NCBI RefSeq assembly: GCF_000427685.1 | Contig: NZ_ATYM01000003.1 | Span: 1-64,000 of the forward strand | Reading direction: 5' to 3' | From: Haloplanus natans DSM 17983 | Lineage (GTDB): Archaea; Halobacteriota; Halobacteria; Halobacteriales; Haloferacaceae | DNA: 64,000 bases | Shown: positions 16,881-24,616 of the stretch, piece after piece | Layout of the letters: each line of letters begins with the position of its first letter | Position numbering within the stretch: position 1 is the stretch's first letter | Program-made: the position numbers and the translations under genes | The notes under the pieces: model-generated | What the model saw: only the letters and a program-made list of their open reading frames with translations | Databases searched by the model: none | What the model was told of the DNA's origin: nothing

Positions 16881-18335
16881 TCAATCGAGGTCATCCAAGG
16901 AGTGTTGGATCCGGGTGTGCAAATGCTGGGCTTGTCTGTCGGAGAGATCTGCCTCGGTGTCGACCTCGATACCGGGAACGTCGACGATATCCTCAAGCGC
17001 ATCGGACAACGTCTGTTGGTCATCCGGGAGGACACGCTCGTCTGGTTCCTCGACCTGCCGGTCATGTTCTTTCAGTGCGAGTTGAATCATCATCGCTGGT
17101 TTACGAAGGAGTTCCCCAGCGGTCTCAATATACTCCTGATATGTATCTGAAGCCCACGACCCTTCGTACGAATCGAGTAGCGAGATCAACAGGGAGAGTT
17201 GCAAATTGAACACCGTCGGTCGGGACGCTGGCGAGGCGAGAGTCGTCGCCCGATCGGCAGCGGCCTCGGCGTACTTCGCGGCCACGCCCCAATACTGGTA
17301 GCACGTGGCCGCGTCGAACGGGAGTGTCTCGAAGTCGTAGGCGATCGCCCGGGTGCGGCGGATCGCCCGGTCGACGTCAACGAGTCGGTCGGCGACATCG
17401 TCGTAGATCGCCTTCCACCACTCGTTGATCGGCACCCGGTCGTTCGCCCGCTCGTGAGTGGCGTCGGTCGCCCGCCCGTAGTGCCGGCGTGTGTAGCGCT
17501 TCCCCGTATCGGGAACGACGGTACCAGTCTCGGGGAAGTAGAGGATGGGCTTCGCCCACAGCGTCTGCGTCCCCCGGAAGTCATACCCGGTCTCGAACCC
17601 GCCGTACACGACCACATCCGTCGAGTCCGAGTCACCAACGCTCGTCACGCCGTCGGTGTCGTCATCGAACTCTGTGTCCCCACTCCCGGAGACGGTGTGC
17701 TCGAGGCCCGGACAGACGACGAACATCTTGAGGAGGCCACCCCAGTCCCGGTAACTCGCCCAGCCGAACGCCGCAGTCTCACCGCGCTGCTGGAGCGCAC
17801 CGATGATGGGGAGATACGCCTCCTGTGGGTTGATGATCGAATATCGATCCGAGGCGATCTGCCAGCGGAACTTGACGTCGTAGCCGAGGGCACACAGCGC
17901 CTTCCGACGCTCGTCGACGATGTCCTGGTGGTCGCGGATTCGAACCAGTGGGTCCGACGACGCCCTCGTCGCAAGCTCGTCGAGTGAACACCCTGCAGCG
18001 TCCTCGAGTTCGTCGATATCCAATCCGTGAACGTCGCGAATTGCCTCGGTGTCGACAGTCCCGTCCACGCCCACGAACTCGTTGGTCGCCCAGAGCTCTC
18101 CGGAACTGGCCTGCGGGAGCGTCGCGATGACGTCCTTCAGCGACCGGGGATCGGGATCGAGACACCGAGCTTCCGATGAAATCGCATCGGGATAGTCGCC
18201 CTGGTCAGCAGGAGTGAGGCCAGCAAAGGAGAGCGTCGTCTCACGGGCGAGCAGGTCTGCGACTGGAACGGTCGTCGCTATCGAGCGTGGCGCGTCATCA
18301 GCGGTGGCTGGGTCTGGTTGTGTTGGTGTGGACAT
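16881..18335 (-). CDS. Haloarchaeal plasmid protein, DUF932-like
   Basis: A 484-residue protein. Residues 150-200 have 'DRYSIINPQEAYLPIIGAL' and FGWASYRDWGGLLKMFV, a layout like the DUF932 (phage/plasmid-like) proteins in which a strand with 'Y.IVNP.E' precedes a helix. Around 215-245 is an acidic linker (TEFDDDTDGVTSVGDSDSTD). A C-terminal helical part (300-480) follows. DUF932 proteins are found on plasmids and phages and are functionally obscure. It is on the same strand as the decayed gene and second TnpB upstream. Family link is tentative. Confidence 0.6.
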   Translation of the reverse strand: MSTPTQPDPATADDAPRSIATTVPVADLLARETTLSFAGLTPADQGDYPDAISSEARCLDPDPRSLKDVIATLPQASSGELWATNEFVGVDGTVDTEAIRDVHGLDIDELEDAAGCSLDELATRASSDPLVRIRDHQDIVDERRKALCALGYDVKFRWQIASDRYSIINPQEAYLPIIGALQQRGETAAFGWASYRDWGGLLKMFVVCPGLEHTVSGSGDTEFDDDTDGVTSVGDSDSTDVVVYGGFETGYDFRGTQTLWAKPILYFPETGTVVPDTGKRYTRRHYGRATDATHERANDRVPINEWWKAIYDDVADRLVDVDRAIRRTRAIAYDFETLPFDAATCYQYWGVAAKYAEAAADRATTLASPASRPTVFNLQLSLLISLLDSYEGSWASDTYQEYIETAGELLRKPAMMIQLALKEHDRQVEEPDERVLPDDQQTLSDALEDIVDVPGIEVDTEADLSDRQAQHLHTRIQHSLDDLD

Positions 18336-18431
18336 GATGAACGAAGGCGAACTCCGCTCTCGTTGGATGGAGAACGTCGCTAGTCCGCCCCTCAGCCGAT
18401 TCGGGCCGCTAAATCACAGGGGGCGTGCAGT

Positions 18432-18850
18432 TCATGACTTTCCAGAAGCGGCGATCGAAGGGTCATCCTCGTCCGTTTCCTCGTTCCTGTCATCCTCGTC
18501 AGTGTCCTCAATCACGAGCGTCTCCTGTTCGTCGTCGTATCGGGGAATGTACTCTTTTCCCCCGAACCACTGGACGAGCGTCGGTCGGAGATTCCGAATC
18601 GTCGTCGCCGTCGATTCCCCGACGTGGTCGACCGTCGTGAGCGAAGTCGCATAACAGGCCCAGGCGGCGAACTCGCCCATCGTCTCGAATTCCTCTCCAA
18701 GCGCTCGTTTGGCAGCCGACGAAGTGAGCCGTCCATGTGTCGAGAGCCACTGCTTGGAGAACGGCTCGGCCGCCGGGTCACGCTCGCCACGTCGGATCGC
18801 CTGGAGTCTGACCAGATTGCCACGGGTGTTACCCTTCTTCCAGAGCACCT
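18432..18850 (-). pseudogene. C-terminal part of a plasmid gene, 5' end lost at an IS1341 border
   Basis: The minus-strand frame reads as protein from the IS border (about 18850) to a stop at 18432: 'VLWKKGNTRGNLVRLQ', then ALGEEFETMGEFAAWACYA, a helix-hairpin-helix-like VDHVGESTATTIRNL, an aromatic patch (LVQWFGGKEYIPRY) and an acidic tail. A longer frame in the same register covers the transposon but is a shadow of tnpB. No start codon lies at the border, so the 5' end was probably removed or separated by the element. It is not continuous in sequence with the PCNA remnant on the other side. Product unknown; DNA binding is a guess. Confidence 0.5.
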
Positions 18851-20230
18851 CTTGACATCCTCTTCGCGCTAAAACGCGAGGATTCCACCGTGGGGGTTCG
18901 GCTACACCGATTCCCCGGCGGTAACTTGCGGGTGTGTATGCTCCTCGTTGGGACGGTGAGCGCGTGGTGACGCCGACCAGCTGTGGTCGTCCCACTTGAG
19001 GCATACGGGCCGTGCCATCGGCCGTGGTACGTTCGATTCGTGGCGTCGGAGGAACGTCTCCGACGCGGTGAGGTCCGCGTGGCCCTCGAAGCCACACGAA
19101 CAGGTAAGGGTGTCCTGGTGCCGAGTCGTGCGGTCGGTCGAACCGCATTTCGGACACGTCTGACTCGTCCACGTTTCGGGGCGGATCTCGACGGTGATGC
19201 CGAACTCTTCGGCCGTACATGCCAGCCGATCGATGAACGCGCGGAACGCCCAGAAGTTGTGCGTCTTCGTATTCGCCTTGGCCGACCAGTGCGTCTCCAG
19301 TACGTCGGTGAGGTCGCCGACGTACACCGTCGCTACTCCCTCCTCGTACAGTCGCTCGAAGAGGTCGCGGGCAAGCGCGTCCATGGCGTGGTCGCGCCGT
19401 CGCGTCCGGCGTCGGTACAGGCGTCGAATCCGCTTCGACATGTACCGTCCCTCTTCGCGCTTCACCTTCGACTGGTGTTCGGCGATTCGGCGAGTCGTCT
19501 CGCGGAACCGCTCGAAGAGGTCGCGCCCTTCGTACAGGTACTGCTGGCCGGTCGTGGTCGTACAGGCGACGATGTTGTTTGCGCCAATATCCAGAGCAGC
19601 CGTTTCGTCGGCTAATGGTGAGTCCTGTCGAGAACCGTCCGTGGTGACAGGTTGAATGGCCCTGTATTGGTCGCTCAACTCGTCGTAGTACAGTTCCAAC
19701 CGACCTTGATCGCCCGACCACTTCGGCTTCCCACGAACGTCGAGCGTGAGCCGTTCGTGGTAGCCCATGTCGTACTCATCCTTGAGGTCGCTGCCGACCG
19801 TGATTTCGATGGTCGAACGGTCGCTCCAGCGGAGCGTGTACTGGTCGTTACGGATGTAGGTCCGCAACTCCCGACCCACTTCCTCGTTGCCCCAGTAGCC
19901 CGGCAGGCCGTTGGCTTCGTCTTTCTCTCTCAGGGTGAAGAACGACCGCCACGCTTCGGTGTTCTTGCGAATCACCTGCTGGGCGGTAGCACTCCCGAGG
20001 ACACCGACGTACTGCTTGCGGTAGTCTTCAGTCTCCCACACGGATTTGTCGATGTCGGGGTTGGTGAAGTTCTGTCGGCGCTCGTAGGTGAGTTGGTTCC
20101 ACAGGGACGCAGAGGCGTCCAATAACCGTCGAAGCAGTTCCTCCTCAGGGTCGGCGCGCGGGACCACAGTGAACGTGTTGACGCGCCTCATCGGGTCTCA
20201 CTCCCCTCGTTATCGAATATAAACCCCTGC
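18851..20230 (-). mobile_element. IS1341-type insertion sequence, second copy
   Basis: The right end (low coordinates) shows the family's hairpin, CTCGCG/CGCGAAGAG around a TTTTAG loop (about 18857-18883), and GAGGATGTCAAG at the border. It holds one gene, tnpB (18902-20191). I could not see a left-end hairpin like those of the other copies, so the left border near 20230 is approximate. It sits between two decayed plasmid genes. Confidence 0.65.
18902..20191 (-). CDS. tnpB: TnpB RNA-guided nuclease, second copy, divergent
   Basis: A 429-residue TnpB only distantly similar to the one at 11556. RuvC-I is '[15 protein letters not shown]' (about 197-211). RuvC-II is '[16 protein letters not shown]' (about 292-307), again with Gly-Asp in place of the usual Glu and an acidic residue seven positions later. 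The zinc finger is CPKCG...CSCG (about 349-373) and RuvC-III is '[12 protein letters not shown]'. The first half holds the guide-RNA-binding region (WED/REC). The tail after RuvC-III is long and Pro/His-rich. Function as for the other copy. Confidence 0.85.
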   Translation of the reverse strand: MRRVNTFTVVPRADPEEELLRRLLDASASLWNQLTYERRQNFTNPDIDKSVWETEDYRKQYVGVLGSATAQQVIRKNTEAWRSFFTLREKDEANGLPGYWGNEEVGRELRTYIRNDQYTLRWSDRSTIEITVGSDLKDEYDMGYHERLTLDVRGKPKWSGDQGRLELYYDELSDQYRAIQPVTTDGSRQDSPLADETAALDIGANNIVACTTTTGQQYLYEGRDLFERFRETTRRIAEHQSKVKREEGRYMSKRIRRLYRRRTRRRDHAMDALARDLFERLYEEGVATVYVGDLTDVLETHWSAKANTKTHNFWAFRAFIDRLACTAEEFGITVEIRPETWTSQTCPKCGSTDRTTRHQDTLTCSCGFEGHADLTASETFLRRHESNVPRPMARPVCLKWDDHSWSASPRAHRPNEEHTHPQVTAGESV

Positions 20231-20280
20231 ATCCTGTCGATGTCAGATTGCTGGATAATGTTTGGCTGAGTCGGCTGAAC

Positions 20281-20664
20281 TCAACTCCCCTCCAAAGTCG
20301 CGTCGTAGGACTCGAACGCGCTCGCCGAGAGATCGAGGTCATCCATCGCAACGTTCGCGGGGTCGACCGCCCGGACGCGGATGCCCGTCTCGTCGAGTTT
20401 CACGCGGACCTCATCGACGGTCGCCCTGAGTGCCCGCAGAATGTTCTTGAGTGGCTCCGACTGGATCGCCGCCCGGAACATCTCCGGTGGACCTGTGAGG
20501 GTCGACTCGTCTGTTTCTTCCTGTTCGGATGGTGGGGGTGTTCCCTTGTCGGTCGAAGCTTAGTCGGTCGTCGGTTCGTCTTGCTGGCTGGTCGCTGACG
20601 GATCGACAGGGGAATCCTCGCTCTCGTCGGTGTCAGCGCTCTCTGGAGTTGCTTCTGTACTCAT
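20281..20664 (-). pseudogene. Decayed PCNA (sliding clamp) paralogue with acidic N-terminal tail
   Basis: From ATG 20664 the frame gives a Ser/Thr/Asp/Glu-rich tail interrupted by TAA at codon 35 (20560-20562), continues in frame with more of the same, then reaches 'MFRAAIQSEPLKNILRAL' at codon 62. Residues after this follow the first domain of archaeal PCNA closely, including the signature IRVRAVDPANVAMDDLDL and FESYDA. The frame ends at 20281, after about 65 of the ~245 residues of PCNA, close to the second IS1341 copy. So two lesions are visible: a nonsense codon and loss of three quarters of the clamp. PCNA normally trims DNA polymerase to the template as a trimeric ring. Confidence 0.75.
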
Positions 20665-20832
20665 AGTTGGTGGTAAGAGTAGACACTAGGAGTGAAAGAT
20701 AAGAGTCTAATCGAAGATGCAGTAGATCAACTCTACCTCTCACCCAGTCCCTTACGGGAGAATAAATCTCGACTATCGAACGCTAGCCTGGAGGTACGGT
20801 CGATAAGGACAGAACAATCAGCTATCAAGGAG

Positions 20833-21038
20833 TCATTGGAGCCGAACAGTAGCCCCGTCGCGATCTAGAATATGTTTGTCGACCATACGATCAATAGCAT
20901 CGTCGACTGCGTCCTTCTGGTCGTCTGAAAGCGTTCTCACATTCGAGAGGAGTGCTCTCGGATTGTCTCGATGTCGTCAATCCCATCATCAACAGCCCCC
21001 AGAACAGTATACTCGAACTCCGCCGGGAAATGATACAA
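20833..21038 (-). pseudogene. Small winged-helix gene with a frameshift
   Basis: Directly after the TAA of the 21039-21989 gene, the same frame continues as 'FPAEFEYTVLGAVDDG' and 'IDDIETIRE', then loses sense. In another frame the sequence resumes as 'ALLSNVRTLSDDQKDAVDD', 'AIDRMVDKHILDRDG' and ATVRLQ before TGA at 20833. Joined, they form a compact winged helix of about 67 residues. The break near 20945-20960 is a single frameshift. The only start candidate is a TTG at 21038, touching the preceding stop. It may be a coupled partner of the upstream regulator. Confidence 0.5.
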
Positions 21039-21989
21039 TTAGGACACCTCGTACTGCTCTTTGAGGGCCAAGAAGTCCGATTCACTCGGGAGGAAGACAG
21101 GGAGATCATCCGAGACATTGAACTCTCCACGAAGTGGCCGGTCCAACGCAGTCACCGTCGTCTCCAGATCGTACCAACGTGCAGTTTCTGTCAACGTCTG
21201 CTGGTCGATATCCAACTTCTCGATCAAGAGCATGGAATAACTGACTCGGCGCGAACCACTGTCGAGGACGAGGGTATGGCAGACAACGTTGGCAGGCGTG
21301 AGTACCTCGTCGGGGGCATACCAGAATGCGGGTTCGCCAGCGAGGAAGAATTGGAGGCCGTACTCCTGAAATTTGGCGAGGCCACTTAACTGCCAGTCAG
21401 CGGCGGACTGCAATGCGGTCGTATCATCGGGCGTCTGTACACGGACGAGTGCCCGCTTCGGGTCGCACCACTCAACCGTCGCACTCGGGGCGGTCTCTCG
21501 AACCCGTGATCGATGCTCGTGGCGCACGACGGCACGAGCGAACTCGAGCAGCGGCCAGAGGTCGTCGCTCAACGCGTACTCCGGGCCAGACGGCGACAGC
21601 ATCGCTCTATCCTTGAGTGGCGACAATGCATTGTGAACGCCTTGGCGAGTAATCCCGAGTCGCCCCGCGATATCGGTGGCACGGCGCGGTTCGTCGAGAT
21701 ACCAGCACACCCGGAGCGTGGCGGGCGAAAGCAGTTCAACCCAGTCAACGTGGCCGAGCTTCGACCGGAGATCTCGATACGCTTCAACGACCGGGTGGTC
21801 AGTCGCTCGGATCCGACGCTGGTTGTGGGACGCTCGGGTTTCAGTCACCAGGCCCTCGGACTGCAGCTCGTCCAGTATCTCATAGAGGTGGGGTTGAGAA
21901 TACTCAGTCTCTCCTGCGAGTTCAGACGGAGTTGCTGTCCGGCCAGCACTCAGTGCGTCCAGTACAGCAAGTCCGGCCTTAGTGAGCAT
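21039..21989 (-). CDS. Double winged-helix DNA-binding protein
   Basis: A 316-residue protein with two winged-helix domains. The first (residues 4-63) has 'TPSELAGETEYSQPHLYEIL' as helix-turn-helix, and the second (86-133) has ATDIAGRLGITRQGVHNALS. A linker leads to a C-terminal alpha/beta domain (about 150-310), ending 'DDLPVFLPSESDFLALKEQY', that I do not recognise. Two wHTH domains in tandem fit a regulator binding a bipartite site. Its promoter should be in the AT-rich DNA at 21990-22020. A frameshifted small wHTH gene follows immediately. Confidence 0.7.
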   Translation of the reverse strand: MLTKAGLAVLDALSAGRTATPSELAGETEYSQPHLYEILDELQSEGLVTETRASHNQRRIRATDHPVVEAYRDLRSKLGHVDWVELLSPATLRVCWYLDEPRRATDIAGRLGITRQGVHNALSPLKDRAMLSPSGPEYALSDDLWPLLEFARAVVRHEHRSRVRETAPSATVEWCDPKRALVRVQTPDDTTALQSAADWQLSGLAKFQEYGLQFFLAGEPAFWYAPDEVLTPANVVCHTLVLDSGSRRVSYSMLLIEKLDIDQQTLTETARWYDLETTVTALDRPLRGEFNVSDDLPVFLPSESDFLALKEQYEVS

Positions 21990-22072
21990 CGCTGTAAACT
22001 ATATTACTCAGTCATATAAATATGTTTGCGGAATTTTGTTTACAACTTGTTGGGGAGTCCACACGCTCCTTG

Positions 22073-22318
22073 TCACCCCTCATAGAAGGCGAACTGGCGG
22101 GAGTCAATCACACTCCAAGAGAACGCTTCGTACACACCAAGCGTTTCGTCGAACTCCCACGATCCATCCGAACGGAATCGGATGCCTGCCCTGACGATAG
22201 CGTGAACGACCGAGTGACCACACTCTGGACAGGGCTTGCCCGGACGCCATCCGGCTGTAGACGGGTCAAGCATAACCTCGATACGTTCCTCTCGACCAGT
22301 GATCTCGTCGATAGTCAT
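22073..22318 (-). CDS. Small protein with CPECG knuckle, coupled to TFB
   Basis: An 81-residue product whose ATG overlaps the TGA of the TFB gene (ATGA at 22315-22318). It has one knuckle, CPECGHSVVH (about 30-39), with a nearby His that could complete a metal site, and a C-terminal beta-rich part (RFRSDGSWEFDETLGVYEAF). Product unknown. Coupling to TFB suggests a role with the transcription factor or merely plasmid housekeeping. Confidence 0.65.
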   Translation of the reverse strand: MTIDEITGREERIEVMLDPSTAGWRPGKPCPECGHSVVHAIVRAGIRFRSDGSWEFDETLGVYEAFSWSVIDSRQFAFYEG

Positions 22319-23343
22319 GGAAGCTCCCGTTCGATTTTAGTTGAAGAATCGGAGGACTCAGCGGACCAGACCGGTAACTCTCGATCCTGGAGAGCCTGCC
22401 AGACGTGCTGGAGACTGACTTCAGAGATACGAGCGGCGGTGGCGAGCTGCTCTTGCGTTACGGCGCCGAATCCCTTCAGTTCACGACCGGCGAAGTAGAG
22501 ACAGCCAGCAGCGACACCGGCGGGTTTGCGCCCGTTCGCGAGGTCGATGAGCACGTCCGAATCGCACAGTTGTGCCGCCCGCTCTCGAACCCGCTCCGAA
22601 GCGTCGACCGCACTGGCGAGTCGTGGGAGAAAGTCCGCAGGCACAGCCGGTGGAATCCGTAGCGACAGCTCGCGATTGAGCACCCCATACGCCAGCCGAA
22701 CCTTACCGTGGTCGACCCGAGCCGCCTCAGCGACTTCGTCGAGAAAGCGCGGCAGTCGGCGGCGGCGACACGCCGCGTACACCGCCGCACTCGCCAATGA
22801 TTCGAGGGACCGACCGCGAATCAGATCCGCCGACTGTGCCTCGCGAAACAGCTGCCCCGCCTCTGCCTGGATGCTCTCGCCCACGCCCAGCGCCCCACCG
22901 ATCCGACGGATCTCACCGAGACCGTGCGCGAGGTTCTGGTCGGCTTTGCTCTCGAAGCGGGCTCGTCGGTCCCAGCGGCGGAGTCGACGCAAGCGGGCTC
23001 GGGTCGCAGCCGGGAGTTCGCGACCGTGGCCATCGCGGAACCGACCGATTTCGGCAGAGATTCCCCGGTCGTGACGAATTGGGGTCACTGGCCCGCCGAC
23101 TCGGCGCCGCTCTGCTTCGTCGTAGGGCGTCCACTCCGGGCCGTGGTCCAGGCCGGCATCCTCCACGAGCAGACCGCAGTCGGGACAGTACGTCTCGGTG
23201 TCGTCGCTGACGAGCTGCACACCATCACATTCTGGACAGCAGCCAGACGCGTTCGCCGGCGTTTCGTCGGCGTCGACGTGATGACGGGAATCGGTACACT
23301 GGTCGGTCGAAACAGTCGCGTAGCTGGGCGAATTGAGGGACAT
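22315..23343 (-). CDS. tfb: Transcription initiation factor B paralogue
   Basis: A 342-residue archaeal TFIIB homologue. The N-terminal zinc ribbon uses CCPEC (35-39) and CPDC (53-56). A B-reader/linker-like segment follows (66-110; 'EWTPYDEAERRRVGGPVTPI', 'ISAEIGRFRDGHGRELPA'), then two cyclin-like repeats (about 130-220 and 225-320). Residue 'SLESLASAAVYAACRRR' is the typical first-repeat helix and 'GRKPAGVAAGCLYFAGRE' its second-repeat counterpart. TFB links TBP on the promoter to RNA polymerase. Haloarchaea keep several TFBs with different promoter preferences; a plasmid-borne one may favour plasmid genes, which is inference. Confidence 0.9.
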   Translation of the reverse strand: MSLNSPSYATVSTDQCTDSRHHVDADETPANASGCCPECDGVQLVSDDTETYCPDCGLLVEDAGLDHGPEWTPYDEAERRRVGGPVTPIRHDRGISAEIGRFRDGHGRELPAATRARLRRLRRWDRRARFESKADQNLAHGLGEIRRIGGALGVGESIQAEAGQLFREAQSADLIRGRSLESLASAAVYAACRRRRLPRFLDEVAEAARVDHGKVRLAYGVLNRELSLRIPPAVPADFLPRLASAVDASERVRERAAQLCDSDVLIDLANGRKPAGVAAGCLYFAGRELKGFGAVTQEQLATAARISEVSLQHVWQALQDRELPVWSAESSDSSTKIERELP

Positions 23344-23388
23344 CTGGGAAACCGGCCCGATGAGGGCCGAAGGTTGATCGTCAGTCAG

Positions 23389-23916
23389 TTAGTCGCGGGC
23401 CTGGTCGGCGAGGTCTGGCGGGAACGGTGGGTCGAACGTGTCGTGGAAGGCAAGACAGACCCGGTCCTGCCAGGCAGCGTATTCGTCGGGCGGTGTCTGC
23501 TCGAATCGCTTCACGCCGATGCCGGACTCACGGGCGAAGGCCTCGAGATCGATCGCCTCGATGCTCGTGATGGCTCCCGTCGATGGCGTCGGCTCAGCCG
23601 CCGCCGGCAGGGGTCGCTCGATCCAGCCGTCGAAACAGCCATCCGTCGAACTGATCACCACGACGCCGTCCGTCGCGCCGACGAACAGCCGCGTCGTGAT
23701 TCGAGCGAGGTTTCGATACAATCCAGGTGGAATCACGATCACGAGCTGGTCGGTGTCGATCGTCTCAACGAGACCGTGCTCGATGACACGTCCGTCGACC
23801 CGCCAACGCTGGCGGTCGTCGAGCCAGCCACCCGTCTGGAGTCGGCCGATGGCGGTCTCCAGACACGCCAAGGTCCGATACTGAATGTAGCCGGCGACCG
23901 TCGCGTAGAAGCTCAC
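23389..23916 (-). CDS. Unrecognised plasmid protein
   Basis: I chose the GTG at 23916, which overlaps the TGA of the small upstream ORF (GTGA), over an in-frame GTG 12 bases earlier. The 175-residue product has an N-terminal helix ('YIQYRTLACLETAIGRLQTG'), then a beta-rich domain ('DQLVIVIPPGLYRNLARI', FVGATDGVVVISSTDG) and an acidic end. No motif recognised. It is the last gene of a three-gene set (24507 to 23389) just upstream of TFB on the same strand. Confidence 0.55.
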   Translation of the reverse strand: MSFYATVAGYIQYRTLACLETAIGRLQTGGWLDDRQRWRVDGRVIEHGLVETIDTDQLVIVIPPGLYRNLARITTRLFVGATDGVVVISSTDGCFDGWIERPLPAAAEPTPSTGAITSIEAIDLEAFARESGIGVKRFEQTPPDEYAAWQDRVCLAFHDTFDPPFPPDLADQARD

Positions 23917-24023
23917 AGCACCCTCCACAAGTCCTCGCGAGTGTCGAGTCTCACGCCCACTTCGAACGGTCTGGGACGGCTGGATGAGGTGACACTCGCC
24001 GTGAATCGTTCAGTAATGGACAT
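23913..24023 (-). CDS. Tiny linker ORF in a three-gene set
   Basis: A 36-residue product whose ATG (24023) lies inside the end of the upstream gene and whose TGA overlaps the next start as GTGA. The product (for example RPRPFEVGVRLDTREDLWRV) is protein-like. Double overlap is the main evidence. It may instead be the detached N-terminal part of the next gene after a frameshift. Confidence 0.35.
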   Translation of the reverse strand: MSITERFTASVTSSSRPRPFEVGVRLDTREDLWRVL

Positions 24024-24507
24024 CAGCGGGCACCACCCAGAGCGAGTCGGAGTCACGGTCCTCGATGTAGCGGTCGACTGCATTCCGGGAACGGAGTCCA
24101 GTGCCGTGTTCGTCGTAGATCCAGACCGACGGCCCAGCGAACTGTCCGAGCCGGTAGCAGTCGTACCGGACGAGATCGACATCGTCCATCACCTCGGCCG
24201 GTTCGAGCCTGTCGAGCTTCTCACGAAGCGTCGCGACGGTCTCGACGAACCACGTTGCTTGAGCTTCGATAGCGTCGTCGAGGAGTTGTTTCCCAGTCGC
24301 GGACGACAGCCGATGCGCGGGATCGAGCCCACCGTAGCGAGGGTGGTCGCGATACCGTGCGGTCGATTCGTCGAGCGTCTTGTAGTAGTCGAACGCAGTA
24401 CTCGCGCCCTCACCGATCCCGATCAATCGGTCGAGCGCGAATCGTGCGGTGCCGACCGCCTCGATCGCGTCGGCTGCAGGGACGAGTACGCGTATGAGCA
24501 TGTGCAT
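24010..24507 (-). CDS. Unrecognised plasmid protein, mostly helical
   Basis: A 165-residue product. Residues 25-60 and 75-105 are amphipathic helices ('LLDDAIEAQATWFVETVATL', REKLDRLEPAEVMDDVD). The end ('GPSVWIYDEHGTGLRSRNAV', then DRYIEDRDSDSLWVVPA) looks like a beta-hairpin. No motif recognised. It heads the three-gene set that ends at 23389. The A/T-rich block at 24540-24560 could hold its promoter. Confidence 0.55.
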   Translation of the reverse strand: MHMLIRVLVPAADAIEAVGTARFALDRLIGIGEGASTAFDYYKTLDESTARYRDHPRYGGLDPAHRLSSATGKQLLDDAIEAQATWFVETVATLREKLDRLEPAEVMDDVDLVRYDCYRLGQFAGPSVWIYDEHGTGLRSRNAVDRYIEDRDSDSLWVVPADVHY

Positions 24508-24616
24508 ATTGCCGTTCCTCGCCCCCTTTGGGTCGATAAAATCGAGCTATAAGATCCATCGGTGGCGATGGCTGCACAGCCTATTGACCTGCCCCGGCTA
24601 ACCCATGCAAGCGACG

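Noticed and set aside
18432-19721. A 429-codon minus-strand frame covering the second TnpB
   Set aside because: The first 290 codons are a shadow of tnpB in another register. Only the last part (from about 18850 down) reads as protein, and that part is listed as a truncated gene.
22924-24552. Open frame of 542 codons on the plus strand
   Set aside because: It runs antisense through TFB and the three-gene set, which have clear domains and coupling on the minus strand. Its composition is typical of a GC-rich shadow frame.
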